A stretch of DNA of 10,929 nucleotides, taken from NCBI GenBank assembly GCA_035306625.1, contig DATGNS010000349.1:1-10929 (forward strand), in the 5' to 3' direction. Each line of letters starts with the position of its first letter. Position 1 is the first letter of the stretch. A program made the position numbers and the translations under genes. Under the pieces are notes generated by a model. That model was not told where the DNA came from. It saw only the letters and a list, made by a program, of their open reading frames with translations, and searched no databases. Below, piece after piece: positions 1 to 9,000 of the stretch. The DNA is from Serpens sp035306625 (GTDB lineage Bacteria; Pseudomonadota; Gammaproteobacteria; Pseudomonadales; Pseudomonadaceae).

Positions 1-886
<886 letters not shown>

Positions 887-925
887 GCTTGCTAACACTC
901 CAGTGAAGGGGCTTGTGGCAGAGCC

Positions 926-1771
926 TCAAGCGGTCTCGATAGCGGGGAATTGCTTGATCAGGTCGTCCAGCTGCTTGAGCTGGCCGAGGAACGGCTCCAG
1001 CTTGTCCAGGCGCAGCGCACAGGGACCGTCGCACTTGGCCTGATCCGGATCCGGATGCGCCTCCAGGAACAGGCCGGCCAGGCCCTGGGACAGACCGGCC
1101 TTGGCCAGGTCGGTCACCTGGGCGCGACGACCACCGGCGGAGTCGGAGCGACCGCCCGGCATCTGCAGGGCATGGGTCACGTCGAAGAACACCGGGTACT
1201 CGAACTGCTTCATGATGCCGAAGCCGAGCATGTCGACCACCAGATTGTTGTAGCCGAAGCAGGAGCCCCGCTCACAGAGAATCAGCTGGTCGTTGCCGGC
1301 CTCCTCGCACTTGCGCAGGATGTGCTTCATCTCGTGCGGGGCGAGGAACTGGGCCTTCTTGATGTTGATCACCGCGCCGGTCCTGGCCATGGCCACCACC
1401 AGGTCGGTCTGCCGGGACAGGAAGGCCGGCAGCTGGATGATGTCGCACACCTCGGCCACCGGAGCGGCCTGCCAGGGCTCGTGCACATCGGTGAGCACCG
1501 GCACGCCGAAGGTCTTCTTCACTTCCTCGAAGATTTTCATGCCCTCTTCCAGGCCCGGGCCGCGGAAAGAGGTGATCGAGGAGCGGTTGGCCTTGTCGAA
1601 GCTGGCCTTGAACACGTAGGGAATGCCGAGTTTCTCGGTCACCCGCACGTACTCCTCGCAGGCCTGCATGGCCAGGTCACGGGACTCCAGTACGTTGATG
1701 CCGCCGAACAGCACGAAGGGCTTGTCGTTGGCGATCTCGATGTTGCCGACGCGGATGATCTTCTGGGTCAT
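926..1771 (-). CDS. kdsA: 3-deoxy-D-manno-octulosonate 8-phosphate (KDO-8-P) synthase
   Basis: KdsA condenses phosphoenolpyruvate with D-arabinose 5-phosphate to KDO-8-phosphate, an early committed step to the inner core of lipopolysaccharide; it is cytoplasmic and usually tetrameric. The 281-residue protein has the normal family length and a single DAHP-synthase-type TIM barrel. It shows FGGINVLES (22-30), YVFKASFDKANRSS (52-65, with K55 and K60), RGPGLEEGM (70-78), TDVHEP (94-99), K138 in the VINIKK strand, R168 in LCERG, FDVTHALQ (196-203) and EAHPDPDQAKCDGP (237-250). Asn26 in GGINVLES, where metal-dependent enzymes carry Cys, places it in the metal-independent (E. coli-like) class; that is inferred from family knowledge. 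Its ATG overlaps the pyrG TGA in an ATGA at 1768-1771, which implies translational coupling. An AAGG lies about 10 bases upstream, inside pyrG. eno follows 39 bases later. No anomaly seen. Confidence 0.98.
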   Translation of the reverse strand: MTQKIIRVGNIEIANDKPFVLFGGINVLESRDLAMQACEEYVRVTEKLGIPYVFKASFDKANRSSITSFRGPGLEEGMKIFEEVKKTFGVPVLTDVHEPWQAAPVAEVCDIIQLPAFLSRQTDLVVAMARTGAVINIKKAQFLAPHEMKHILRKCEEAGNDQLILCERGSCFGYNNLVVDMLGFGIMKQFEYPVFFDVTHALQMPGGRSDSAGGRRAQVTDLAKAGLSQGLAGLFLEAHPDPDQAKCDGPCALRLDKLEPFLGQLKQLDDLIKQFPAIETA

Positions 1772-3399
1772 GCCTTGGTTGCCTTGTAAGCCAGTGCCGC
1801 GTTCAGGAAGCCGCTGAACAGCGGATGGCCGTCACGCGGGGTGGAGGTGAATTCCGGGTGGAACTGGCAGGCCACGAACCAGGGATGGTTCGGCGCCTCG
1901 ACCACTTCCACCAGCGCGCCATCCGCGGAACGACCGGTGACCTTCAGACCCGCCTCGACCAGTTGCGGCAGCAGGTTGTTGTTCACCTCGTAGCGGTGGC
2001 GGTGACGCTCTTCGATCAGCTCGGCACCGTAGGCCTGGGCCACCTTCGAGCCCGGTTCCAGACGACATTCCTGGGCGCCCAGGCGCATGGTGCCGCCCAG
2101 GTCGGAATTGTCGGAGCGGGTTTCCACGGCGCCGGTGGCGTCCTGCCACTCGGTGATCAGACCGACCACCGGGTGCTGGCTGCTCTTGTCGAATTCGGTG
2201 GAGTTGGCGTCACTCCAGCCCAGCACGTTGCGGGCGTATTCGATGACCGCCACCTGCATGCCCAGACAGATGCCCAGGTAGGGAATCCTGTTCTCGCGGG
2301 CATAGTGGACGGCCTGGATCTTGCCTTCCACGCCACGCAGACCGAAGCCGCCGGGTACCAGGATGGCGTCGACGCCTTCCAGCAGGCCGGTGCCCTGGTT
2401 CTCGATATCCTCGGAGTCGATGTAGCGCAGGTTGACCTTGGTGCGGCTCTGGATGCCGGCGTGGTTCAGCGCCTCGATCAGCGACTTGTAGGCGTCCAGC
2501 AGCTCCATGTACTTGCCGACCATGGCGATGGTGACTTCCTTCTCGGGATTGAGCTTGGCGTCAACCACGCGATCCCATTCGGACAGGTCGGCGCTGTCGC
2601 ATTCCAGACCGAAGCGCTCCAGCACGTAGTCGTCCAGACCCTGGGAATGCAGGATGCTGGGGATGCGGTAGATGGTGTCGGCGTCCGGCAGGCTGATCAC
2701 CGCGCGCTCTTCCACGTTGGTGAACAGGGCGATCTTGCGGCGCGAAGAGACGTCGATGGGCTGTTCGGAACGGCAGATCAGCACGTCCGGCTGCAGGCCG
2801 ATGGAACGCAGCTCCTTCACCGAGTGCTGGGTCGGCTTGGTCTTGGTCTCGCCGGCGGTGGCGATGTAGGGCACCAGGGTCAGGTGCATCAGCATGGCGC
2901 GCTTGGCACCCACTTCCACGCGCAGCTGGCGGATGGCTTCCAGGAACGGCTGGGATTCGATGTCACCCACGGTGCCGCCGATTTCCACCAGGGCCACGTC
3001 GGCATCGCCGGCGCCCTTGATGATGCGGCGCTTGATCTCGTCGGTGATATGCGGGATCACCTGGATGGTGGCCCCCAGGTAGTCACCCCGGCGCTCCTTG
3101 CGCAGCACGTCGGCGTACACGCGGCCGGTGGTGAAGTTGTTGTTCTGGGTCATCCGGGTACGGATGAAGCGCTCGTAGTGGCCCAGGTCGAGGTCGGTCT
3201 CGGCGCCGTCATGGGTGACGAACACCTCGCCGTGCTGGAACGGGCTCATGGTGCCCGGGTCCACGTTGATGTACGGGTCCAGCTTCAGCATGGTGACCTT
3301 CAGGCCCCGCGCCTCCAGGATGGCCGCCAGTGAAGCCGAGGCGATGCCTTTCCCCAATGAAGAAACAACACCACCCGTGACGAAGATGTAGCGCGTCAT
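1768..3399 (-). CDS. pyrG: CTP synthase (glutamine-hydrolysing)
   Basis: PyrG converts UTP to CTP using ATP and ammonia from glutamine, the last step of de novo pyrimidine synthesis; it is a cytoplasmic tetramer that can form filaments in other species. The 543-residue length matches the family (545 in E. coli). The N-terminal amidoligase domain (about 1-265) carries the P-loop-like SSLGKGI (13-19), LDPYINVDPGTMSPFQHGEVFV (40-61) and metal-binding D71 and E139 (VEIGGTVGDIES). The C-terminal class I glutamine amidotransferase domain (about 290-540) has the oxyanion segment PGGFGLRG (349-356), nucleophile C378 in LGICLGMQ, and H514/E516 in QFHPEFTSTP, so the catalytic triad is complete. The ATG at 3397-3399 is preceded by AGGG about 7 bases away. 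It lies 160 bases after tilS, in a leader with a candidate promoter, and overlaps kdsA by 4 bases. It probably heads a pyrG-kdsA-eno unit. Confidence 0.99.
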   Translation of the reverse strand: MTRYIFVTGGVVSSLGKGIASASLAAILEARGLKVTMLKLDPYINVDPGTMSPFQHGEVFVTHDGAETDLDLGHYERFIRTRMTQNNNFTTGRVYADVLRKERRGDYLGATIQVIPHITDEIKRRIIKGAGDADVALVEIGGTVGDIESQPFLEAIRQLRVEVGAKRAMLMHLTLVPYIATAGETKTKPTQHSVKELRSIGLQPDVLICRSEQPIDVSSRRKIALFTNVEERAVISLPDADTIYRIPSILHSQGLDDYVLERFGLECDSADLSEWDRVVDAKLNPEKEVTIAMVGKYMELLDAYKSLIEALNHAGIQSRTKVNLRYIDSEDIENQGTGLLEGVDAILVPGGFGLRGVEGKIQAVHYARENRIPYLGICLGMQVAVIEYARNVLGWSDANSTEFDKSSQHPVVGLITEWQDATGAVETRSDNSDLGGTMRLGAQECRLEPGSKVAQAYGAELIEERHRHRYEVNNNLLPQLVEAGLKVTGRSADGALVEVVEAPNHPWFVACQFHPEFTSTPRDGHPLFSGFLNAALAYKATKA

Positions 3400-3459
3400 G
3401 AATAACCCTAGAAGTCTGCGTTAGTAAGCGGCCGGCGCCGCGGGGTAAGCGAAGGAGCG

Positions 3460-3469
3460 ATTGCGCAAT
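3460..3469. repeat. 10-base perfect palindrome in the pyrG leader
   Basis: ATTGCGCAAT is a perfect palindrome 60 bases upstream of the pyrG start codon. It could be a regulator half-site pair, but the match does not extend beyond 10 bases and I cannot assign a regulator. A palindrome of this length can also occur by chance in a window of this size. Confidence 0.25.
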
Positions 3470-3534
3470 GCGACAATAGCCAGCTGCCACGGGTTCCGGA
3501 GGAAGCCGCAGAAGCTGAAATAAGACGGGAGCGC

Positions 3535-3563
3535 AGTCTACCCGAATCGCGAGGGCAGCTCAA
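3535..3563 (-). promoter_or_regulatory. Candidate sigma-70 promoter for pyrG
   Basis: On the minus strand TTGAGC (plus 3558-3563) and TAGACT (plus 3535-3540) are separated by exactly 17 bases. Each matches four of six consensus positions (TTGACA / TATAAT). The -35 element overlaps the tilS stop codon. Transcription would begin near 3528 and leave a leader of roughly 128 bases before pyrG. The 160-base gap, the largest in the window, makes a promoter here likely; these particular boxes are only the best match I could find by eye. Confidence 0.3.
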
Positions 3564-3584
3564 ACCCGAGCTGCGTCATTCGGG
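3541..3584. repeat. Nested inverted repeat spanning the tilS stop codon
   Basis: Outer arms CCCGAAT (3541-3547) and ATTCGGG (3578-3584) enclose inner arms GCAGCT (3555-3560) and AGCTGC (3569-3574) around an 8-base loop. The tilS TGA (3560-3562) lies at the edge of the inner loop. On the minus strand no run of T follows, so it does not qualify as an ordinary intrinsic terminator. It overlaps the candidate pyrG -35 box and could instead stabilise the tilS transcript end or be incidental. Confidence 0.3.
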
Positions 3585-4864
3585 CAGTCCCAGAGCAGCT
3601 GCCCCTCCACCCCGGCTGCGCGCAGCGCCGGCAGGTTGGCCACGGCCAGCAGCTCCCGGCCGCGCAGCAGCAGCGGCAAACGGTCACGCACGAAGATCGG
3701 CAGCCCGCTTTCGTTGAGCAGCCGCTTGAGATCGCGACTGCCCCGTCCGGCCAGGACCAGCCGCTCGCCACCTCGGCGGCAGGCCAGGCGCAGCGCGCCC
3801 GGCGGCAGATCGCCCTGCCAGCAGACCCGACCGTTGCCGGGCAGCTCGCACGCTCCGCCGGCAAACGCGACATCCAGTTGCGGCCTGTTCAGCCAGTCAC
3901 CCGCCAGCCACCAGAGCCGGCCGGCGCCTCGCTGCAGCTCGCCCCCTTCCAGGCGCCAGCGCGGCGTCCGATCCCCGGCGGCATCGCGCAGATGCGTCCA
4001 GCCGGCCCAGTGCTCGCTGTCCGGCAGGCGGGTCAGCGGCGCCAGCCAGTGGCGCAGCGCATTGCGCTGACGGACCTCGGACAGCGCCAGCAGCGGTTCC
4101 AGGCGCAGCGAGGGCACGTTCAGCCAGGGCCAGGGAGAAGGTTCGCGGGCCGGCGCCAGGTCCTGCTCCGCCAGCTCGCCCAGCAGCAGGTCCGCCTCGC
4201 GGCAGTGTTCCGCGGCGCGGGCCAGGCTGGCACTGGCCCCGGGCCACTGGGCAGCCAGCAGCGGCATGACGCGCTGGCGCAGGTAATTGCGCGCAAAACG
4301 GGTATCGGCATTGCTGGGGTCTTCCACCCACGACAGGCCATGGTTGCGGGCATGGGCTTCCAGCTCGGCCCGGGCCACGCCCAGCAGCGGCCGCACCAGG
4401 TGCCCCGCGCCCAGCGGCCGGTTGGCCGCCATGCCGGCCAGGCCGCGCACCCCTGCACCTCTGAGCAACCGGAACAGCAGGGTCTCGGCCTGATCATCGC
4501 GGTGCTGGCCGGTGAGCAGCACCTCCCCCGCCGCCAGGTTGTCCCGGAACGCGGCATAGCGCGCCTCCCGCGCGGACTGCTCCAGGCTGGCAACATCGCG
4601 TGCCACCGCTACCGGCACGACCCGCAGCTCGACGCCCAGCCGCGCGCACACCGCCCGGCAATGCTCCGGCCAGGGCTCGGCCGCGACCTGCAGCCCGTGG
4701 GCGACATGAATGGCGGACAGCGGCGGCAGCGCCTCGCGTGCGCGCAGCTCGGCCAGCAGATGCAGCAGGACGGTGGAATCCAGCCCGCCGGAAAAGGCCA
4801 CGCGCCAGGCGGGGGCGGCGCGCCAGGGGGCAAGGGCGGCAAGGAGGCGATCGGCGAGGGTCAT
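3560..4864 (-). CDS. tilS: tRNA(Ile)-lysidine synthetase
   Basis: TilS uses ATP to attach lysine to C34 of the CAU-anticodon tRNA-Ile, changing its decoding from AUG to AUA and its charging from Met to Ile; the enzyme is essential and cytoplasmic. The 434-residue protein matches the long (E. coli-type) form. The N-terminal PP-loop ATPase domain (about 20-215) has SGGLDST (25-31), HVAHGL (53-58), the family signature HRDDQAETLLFRLLRGAG, RPLL, and WVEDPSN followed by NYLRQRVMPLL. The C-terminal part includes LKRLLNESGLPIFVRDRLPLL, typical of the TilS C-terminal tRNA-binding domain. The ATG at 4862-4864 starts the expected MTLADRLLAAL helix just before the PP-loop. I see no purine-rich Shine-Dalgarno sequence before it; instead a terminator (4894-4924) and a GC hairpin (4878-4892) precede it. 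Expression may rely on terminator read-through or a promoter I cannot recognise. The gene itself is intact. Confidence 0.97.
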   Translation of the reverse strand: MTLADRLLAALAPWRAAPAWRVAFSGGLDSTVLLHLLAELRAREALPPLSAIHVAHGLQVAAEPWPEHCRAVCARLGVELRVVPVAVARDVASLEQSAREARYAAFRDNLAAGEVLLTGQHRDDQAETLLFRLLRGAGVRGLAGMAANRPLGAGHLVRPLLGVARAELEAHARNHGLSWVEDPSNADTRFARNYLRQRVMPLLAAQWPGASASLARAAEHCREADLLLGELAEQDLAPAREPSPWPWLNVPSLRLEPLLALSEVRQRNALRHWLAPLTRLPDSEHWAGWTHLRDAAGDRTPRWRLEGGELQRGAGRLWWLAGDWLNRPQLDVAFAGGACELPGNGRVCWQGDLPPGALRLACRRGGERLVLAGRGSRDLKRLLNESGLPIFVRDRLPLLLRGRELLAVANLPALRAAGVEGQLLWDCPNDAARV

Positions 4865-4877
4865 GGCGGCAGGCTAG

Positions 4878-4892
4878 CGGCGCCGGGCGCCG
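4878..4892 (-). repeat. GC-rich inverted repeat just upstream of tilS
   Basis: CGGCGCC (4878-4884) and GGCGCCG (4886-4892) are reverse complements separated by one base, so a stem of about five GC pairs with a five-base loop is possible in RNA. It sits between the accA terminator tail and the tilS ATG, 13 bases from the start codon, where a ribosome would bind. It could lower tilS initiation, or merely reflect the high GC content. Confidence 0.35.
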
Positions 4893-4893
4893 G

Positions 4894-4924
4894 AAAGCAA
4901 GAAGCCGACCCGAGGGTCGGCTTC
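4894..4924 (-). terminator. Rho-independent terminator after accA
   Basis: A perfect 10-base-pair stem, GAAGCCGACC (4901-4910) with GGTCGGCTTC (4915-4924), closes a four-base loop. On the minus strand the stem is followed directly by TTGCTTT (plus 4894-4900), a T-rich but interrupted tail. It begins 19 bases past the accA stop codon and ends about 30 bases before the tilS start. The stem is strong and the tail moderate, so partial termination with read-through into tilS is plausible. Confidence 0.78.
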
Positions 4925-4943
4925 CTTGCGCAGCAGGAATCGA

Positions 4944-5894
4944 TCAGGCCACGCCGTAGCTCATCAGGCGGTCGTAGCGGCGCTGCAGCAGGGTATCGAT
5001 GTCCATGCCCTGCAGCATGTCCAGCTGGGCATTCAGGCTGTCGCGCAGGCTGGCGGCCATGGTGCCCGGATCGCGGTGGGCGCCGCCCAGCGGCTCCTTG
5101 ATCACCTCGTCGACGATGCCCAGCTCGCGCAGGCGCTCGGCGGTGATGCCCATGGCCTCGGCGGCTTCCGGCGCCTTCTCGGCGGTACGCCACAGGATCG
5201 AGGCGCAGCCTTCCGGGGAGATCACCGAGTAGGTGGCGTACTGCAGCATGTTCAGCTGGTCGCACACGCCGATGGCCAGCGCGCCACCGGAACCACCTTC
5301 ACCAATGACGGTGGCGATGATCGGGGTCTTCAGGCGCGACATCACGCGCAGGTTCCAGGCGATGGCCTCGCTCTGGTTGCGCTCCTCGGCGTCGATGCCC
5401 GGGTAGGCGCCAGGGGTATCGATGAAGGTGAGGATCGGCATCTTGAAGCGTTCGGCCATCTCCATCAGGCGGCAGGCCTTGCGGTAGCCTTCCGGGCGCG
5501 GCATGCCGAAGTTGCGACGCACCTTCTCGCGCACGTCGCGGCCCTTCTGGTGGCCGATAATCATCACCGGACGCTCGCCCAGACGGGCCACACCGCCGAC
5601 GATGGCGGCGTCATCGGCGAAGTGACGGTCGCCGTGCAGCTCTTCGAACTCGCTGAAGATGTGGCCGATGTAATCCAGGGTGTAGGGGCGCTTGGGATGG
5701 CGGGCCAGTTGCGCGATCTGCCAGCTGGACAGGTTGCTGAAGATGCTGGCGGTCAGCGACAGGCTCTTCTCTTGCAGACGGGCAATCTCTTCGCCGATGT
5801 TCAGCGCATTGTCGTTGCCTACCAGGCGCAGCTCCTCGATCTTGGCCTGCAGGTCGGCAATCGGCTGTTCGAAATCCAGAAAATTCGGGTTCAT
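4944..5894 (-). CDS. accA: Acetyl-CoA carboxylase carboxyltransferase, alpha subunit
   Basis: With AccD, AccA forms the alpha2-beta2 carboxyltransferase that moves the carboxyl group from carboxybiotin to acetyl-CoA, giving malonyl-CoA for fatty-acid synthesis. From the ATG at 5892-5894 (MNPNFLDFEQPIADLQ) the protein is 316 residues, the usual Pseudomonas length. It shows an N-terminal helical segment (1-60), QLARHPKRPYTLDYI (62-76), HGDRHFADD (87-95), GHQKGRD (114-120), NFGMPRPEGYRKA (128-140), FIDTPGAYPGIDAEERNQSEAI (157-178), and the glycine-rich GEGGSGGALAIG (198-209) of the crotonase-like active site, then SPEGCASILW (226-235). The frame is open for 20 codons further upstream, and a second in-frame ATG lies two codons earlier (5898-5900), but conservation begins at MNPNF. 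The ribosome site is weak (GACGGA about 6 bases away). It follows dnaE by 105 bases and is closed by a terminator. Confidence 0.98.
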   Translation of the reverse strand: MNPNFLDFEQPIADLQAKIEELRLVGNDNALNIGEEIARLQEKSLSLTASIFSNLSSWQIAQLARHPKRPYTLDYIGHIFSEFEELHGDRHFADDAAIVGGVARLGERPVMIIGHQKGRDVREKVRRNFGMPRPEGYRKACRLMEMAERFKMPILTFIDTPGAYPGIDAEERNQSEAIAWNLRVMSRLKTPIIATVIGEGGSGGALAIGVCDQLNMLQYATYSVISPEGCASILWRTAEKAPEAAEAMGITAERLRELGIVDEVIKEPLGGAHRDPGTMAASLRDSLNAQLDMLQGMDIDTLLQRRYDRLMSYGVA

Positions 5895-5945
5895 AGGCAT
5901 CCGTCTTGTTTCGCGGCCAGGGGGCCGGGCGGCTGTTCCGGGTAA

Positions 5946-6000
5946 GGAGCCCACCTTAAGGGATGGAGGCTCCCATGGTCGAGCTGGCGGGCATTCCCGC
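5946..6000 (-). other. dnaE-accA spacer with two small inverted repeats
   Basis: Just after the dnaE stop, GCGGG-CATT-CCCGC (5987-6000) can form a 5-bp hairpin. Further on, GGAGCC (5946-5951) pairs with GGCTCC (5968-5973) across a 16-base loop that contains the palindrome CCTTAAGG (5954-5961). On the minus strand the second stem is followed by TTACCC, not a real T-tract. These may be a weak or Rho-assisted 3' end for dnaE or processing sites. I see no convincing promoter for accA here, so co-transcription with dnaE is the default reading. Confidence 0.25.
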
Positions 6001-9000
6001 TAGCGGTAGTGCAGGAAGACGTTGTCGCGCCCGAACTGGTCACGCAACGCCTGAATCAGGCTGTCGGTGGGGTCCACCTGCCAGTTGTCGCCGAACTGCA
6101 GCATGGCCCGCGCCTCGCTACCGGTATAGTCCAGGGTCAGCGGGCAGGCGCCCTTGTGACGCTGGAACAGTTCGGCCATCCAGCGCAGGCGCTCGCCCTG
6201 CAGCATCTGCCGATCGACCCTCAGGCGCAGGCTTTCCGCCAGCGCGGTGCGCGCGCTCTCCAGGCTCAGCACGCGCTTGGCGCGCAGGCGCAGGCCGCCG
6301 GAGAAGTCGTCGTGGCTGACCTCCCCCTCCACCACCACCAGTGCGTCATTCTGCAACAGCGCCTGGTTGCTGGCGAAGGCGTCGGCGAACAGCGAGGCCT
6401 CGATGCGCCCGGAGCGATCGTCCAGGGTGATGAAGCCCATCTTGTCACCCTTCTTGTTCTTCATCACCCGCAGGTTGACGATCAGGCCGGCAACGGTCTG
6501 CAGGTCGCGGGACGGCTTGAGATCGACGATGCGCTGGCGGGCGAAGCGCCGCACCTCCTTCTCGTATTCGTCGATGGGATGGCCGGTGAGGTACAGGCCC
6601 AGGGTTTCCTTCTCGCCGCGCAGGCGCTCCTTGATCGACAGCTCGCGCACCTTGCGGTAGTTGGCGTAGACGTCCGCCTCCGGCTCGGCGAACAGTCCGC
6701 CGAACAGGTCCATGTGGCCGCTCTGCTCACTGCGCGCGGTCTGCTCGGCGGCCTGCACCGCCTCCTCCATGGCCGCCAGCAGCACGGCGCGGTTGAGGTC
6801 GACGCTGGCCTGGTAGGCCTTGGGCTCGTCCTGGTAGTGCGGCCCCAGGCGGTCCAGGGCGCCGGAACGGATCAGCGCCTCCAGGGTGCGCTTGTTGATG
6901 CGCTTGAGGTCGACCCGGTTGCAGAAGTCGAACAGGTCCTTGAAGGGGCCGCCTTCGTTGCGGCACTCGACGATGGCCTCCACCGGGCCTTCGCCGACGC
7001 CCTTGATGGCGCCCAGGCCGTAGACGATGCGCCCATCCTCGTTGACGGTGAACTTGAACTCCGAGGTGTTCACGTCCGGCGCGTCGATGCGCAGCTTCAT
7101 GCTGCGGCATTCCTCGATGAGGATCACCACCTTGTCGGTGTTGTGCATGTCCGCCGAGAGCACCGCGGCCATGAAGGGCGCCGGGTAGTGGGCCTTCAGC
7201 CAGGCGGTCTGGTAGGACACCAGACCGTAGGCGGCCGAGTGGGACTTGTTGAAGCCGTAGCCGGCGAACTTTTCCACCAGGTCGAAGATGTTGCCCGCCA
7301 GCTCGGCATCAATGCCGTTCTTCGCGCAGCTCTCGATGAAGCCGCCGCGCTGCTTGGCCATTTTCTCGGGCTTCTTCTTGCCCATGGCGCGGCGCAGCAT
7401 GTCCGCGCCGCCGAGGGTGTAGCCGGCCATCACCTGGGCGATCTGCATCACCTGTTCCTGGTACAGGATGATGCCGTAGGTGGGCTTGAGCACCGGCTCC
7501 AGGCCGGCGTACTGGTAGTCCGGGTGCGGGTAGGAGATCGGCGCGCGGCCGTGCTTGCGGTTGATGAAGTCGTCCACCATGCCGGACTGCAGCGGGCCGG
7601 GGCGGAACAGCGCCACGAGCGCGATCATGTCTTCCAGGCAGTCGGGCTTGAGCTTCTTGATCAGCTCCTTCATGCCTCGGGACTCGAGCTGGAACACGGC
7701 CGTGGTTTCGGCCTTCTGCAGCATCTCGTAGGTCTTCTTGTCATCCAGCGGGATGCGGTCGATGTCCACCAGCTGGGTCTCGCCGCGGCGGCGCTGCTCG
7801 CGGTGGATGGTTTCCAGCGCCCACTTGATGATGGTCAGGGTGCGCAGGCCGAGGAAGTCGAACTTCACCAGGCCGGCCTGCTCCACGTCGTCCTTGTCGA
7901 ACTGGGTCACCAGGCCGCTGCCGTCCTCGTCGCACTGCACGGCGGAGAAATCGGTCAGCTTGGTCGGCGCGATCACCACGCCGCCGGCGTGCTTGCCGGT
8001 GCCACGGGTGATGCCTTCCAGCTTGAGGGACATCTCCCAGATTTCCTGGGCTTCCTCGTCGTTCTTGAGGAACTCGCGCAGCGGTTCCTCCATCTCGTAG
8101 GCCTTCTCCAGGGTCATGCCCACTTCGAAGGGGATCATCTTCGACAGCTTGTCGGCCAGACCGTAGGACTTGCCCTGGGCGCGCGCCACGTCGCGCACCA
8201 CCGCCTTGGCGGCCATGGTGCCGAAGGTGACGATCTGGCTCACCGCGTTGCGGCCGTACTTGTCCGCCACGTACTCGATCACCCGGTCGCGGCCATCCAT
8301 GCAGAAGTCCACGTCGAAGTCGGGCATGGAGACGCGTTCGGGGTTCAGGAAGCGTTCGAACAGCAGGTCGTAGGCCAGCGGGTCGAGGTCGGTGATCTTC
8401 AGCGCGTAGGCCACCAGCGAGCCGGCACCCGAACCACGGCCCGGCCCCACCGGCACGCCGTTGTTCTTGGCCCACTGGATGAAGTCCGCCACGATCAGGA
8501 AGTAGCCGGGAAAGCCCATCTGGATGATGGTGTTGAGCTCGAACTCCAGGCGATCGACGTAGCGCTGGCGCACCTCCTCGTAGTTGGGCGTGGTCTCCTT
8601 CGGCCAGAGTACCGCCAGGCGCTCTTCCAGCCCCTCGAAGGAGGCGTGGCGCAGGTACTCGTCGATGTTCATGCCGTTGGGCGTGGGGAAGTCCGGCAGG
8701 AAGTGCTTGCCCAGCTTCAGCTCCAGGTTGCAGCGCCGGGCGATTTCCACGGTGTTCTCGATGGCATCCGGCAGGTCGCTGAACAGCTCGGCCATTTCCT
8801 GCGGCGACTTCAGGTACTGCTGGTCGCTGTACAGGCGCGGCCGGCGCGGATCGTCCAGGGTGCGGCCCTCGCCGATGCACACGCGGGTTTCGTGGGCGGC
8901 GAAGTCGTCCTGGGTCAGGAAGCGCACGTCATTGGTGGCGACAATCGGCGCGCCGCAGCGGTCGGCCAGCGGCACGGCGGCGTGCAGGTACTCCTCGTCG

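Noticed and set aside
1825..3333. A 502-codon plus-strand frame opposite pyrG, with similar frames opposite kdsA (950-1789), tilS (3878-5101) and accA (4926-5945)
   Set aside because: All share the same biased composition, run across gene boundaries and lie on the strand opposite a fully conserved gene.
5987..6000. GCGGGCATTCCCGC resembles the core of Pseudomonas REP palindromes
   Set aside because: Only 14 bases match the general pattern, the usual flanking bases are absent, and no second copy was noticed in the window.
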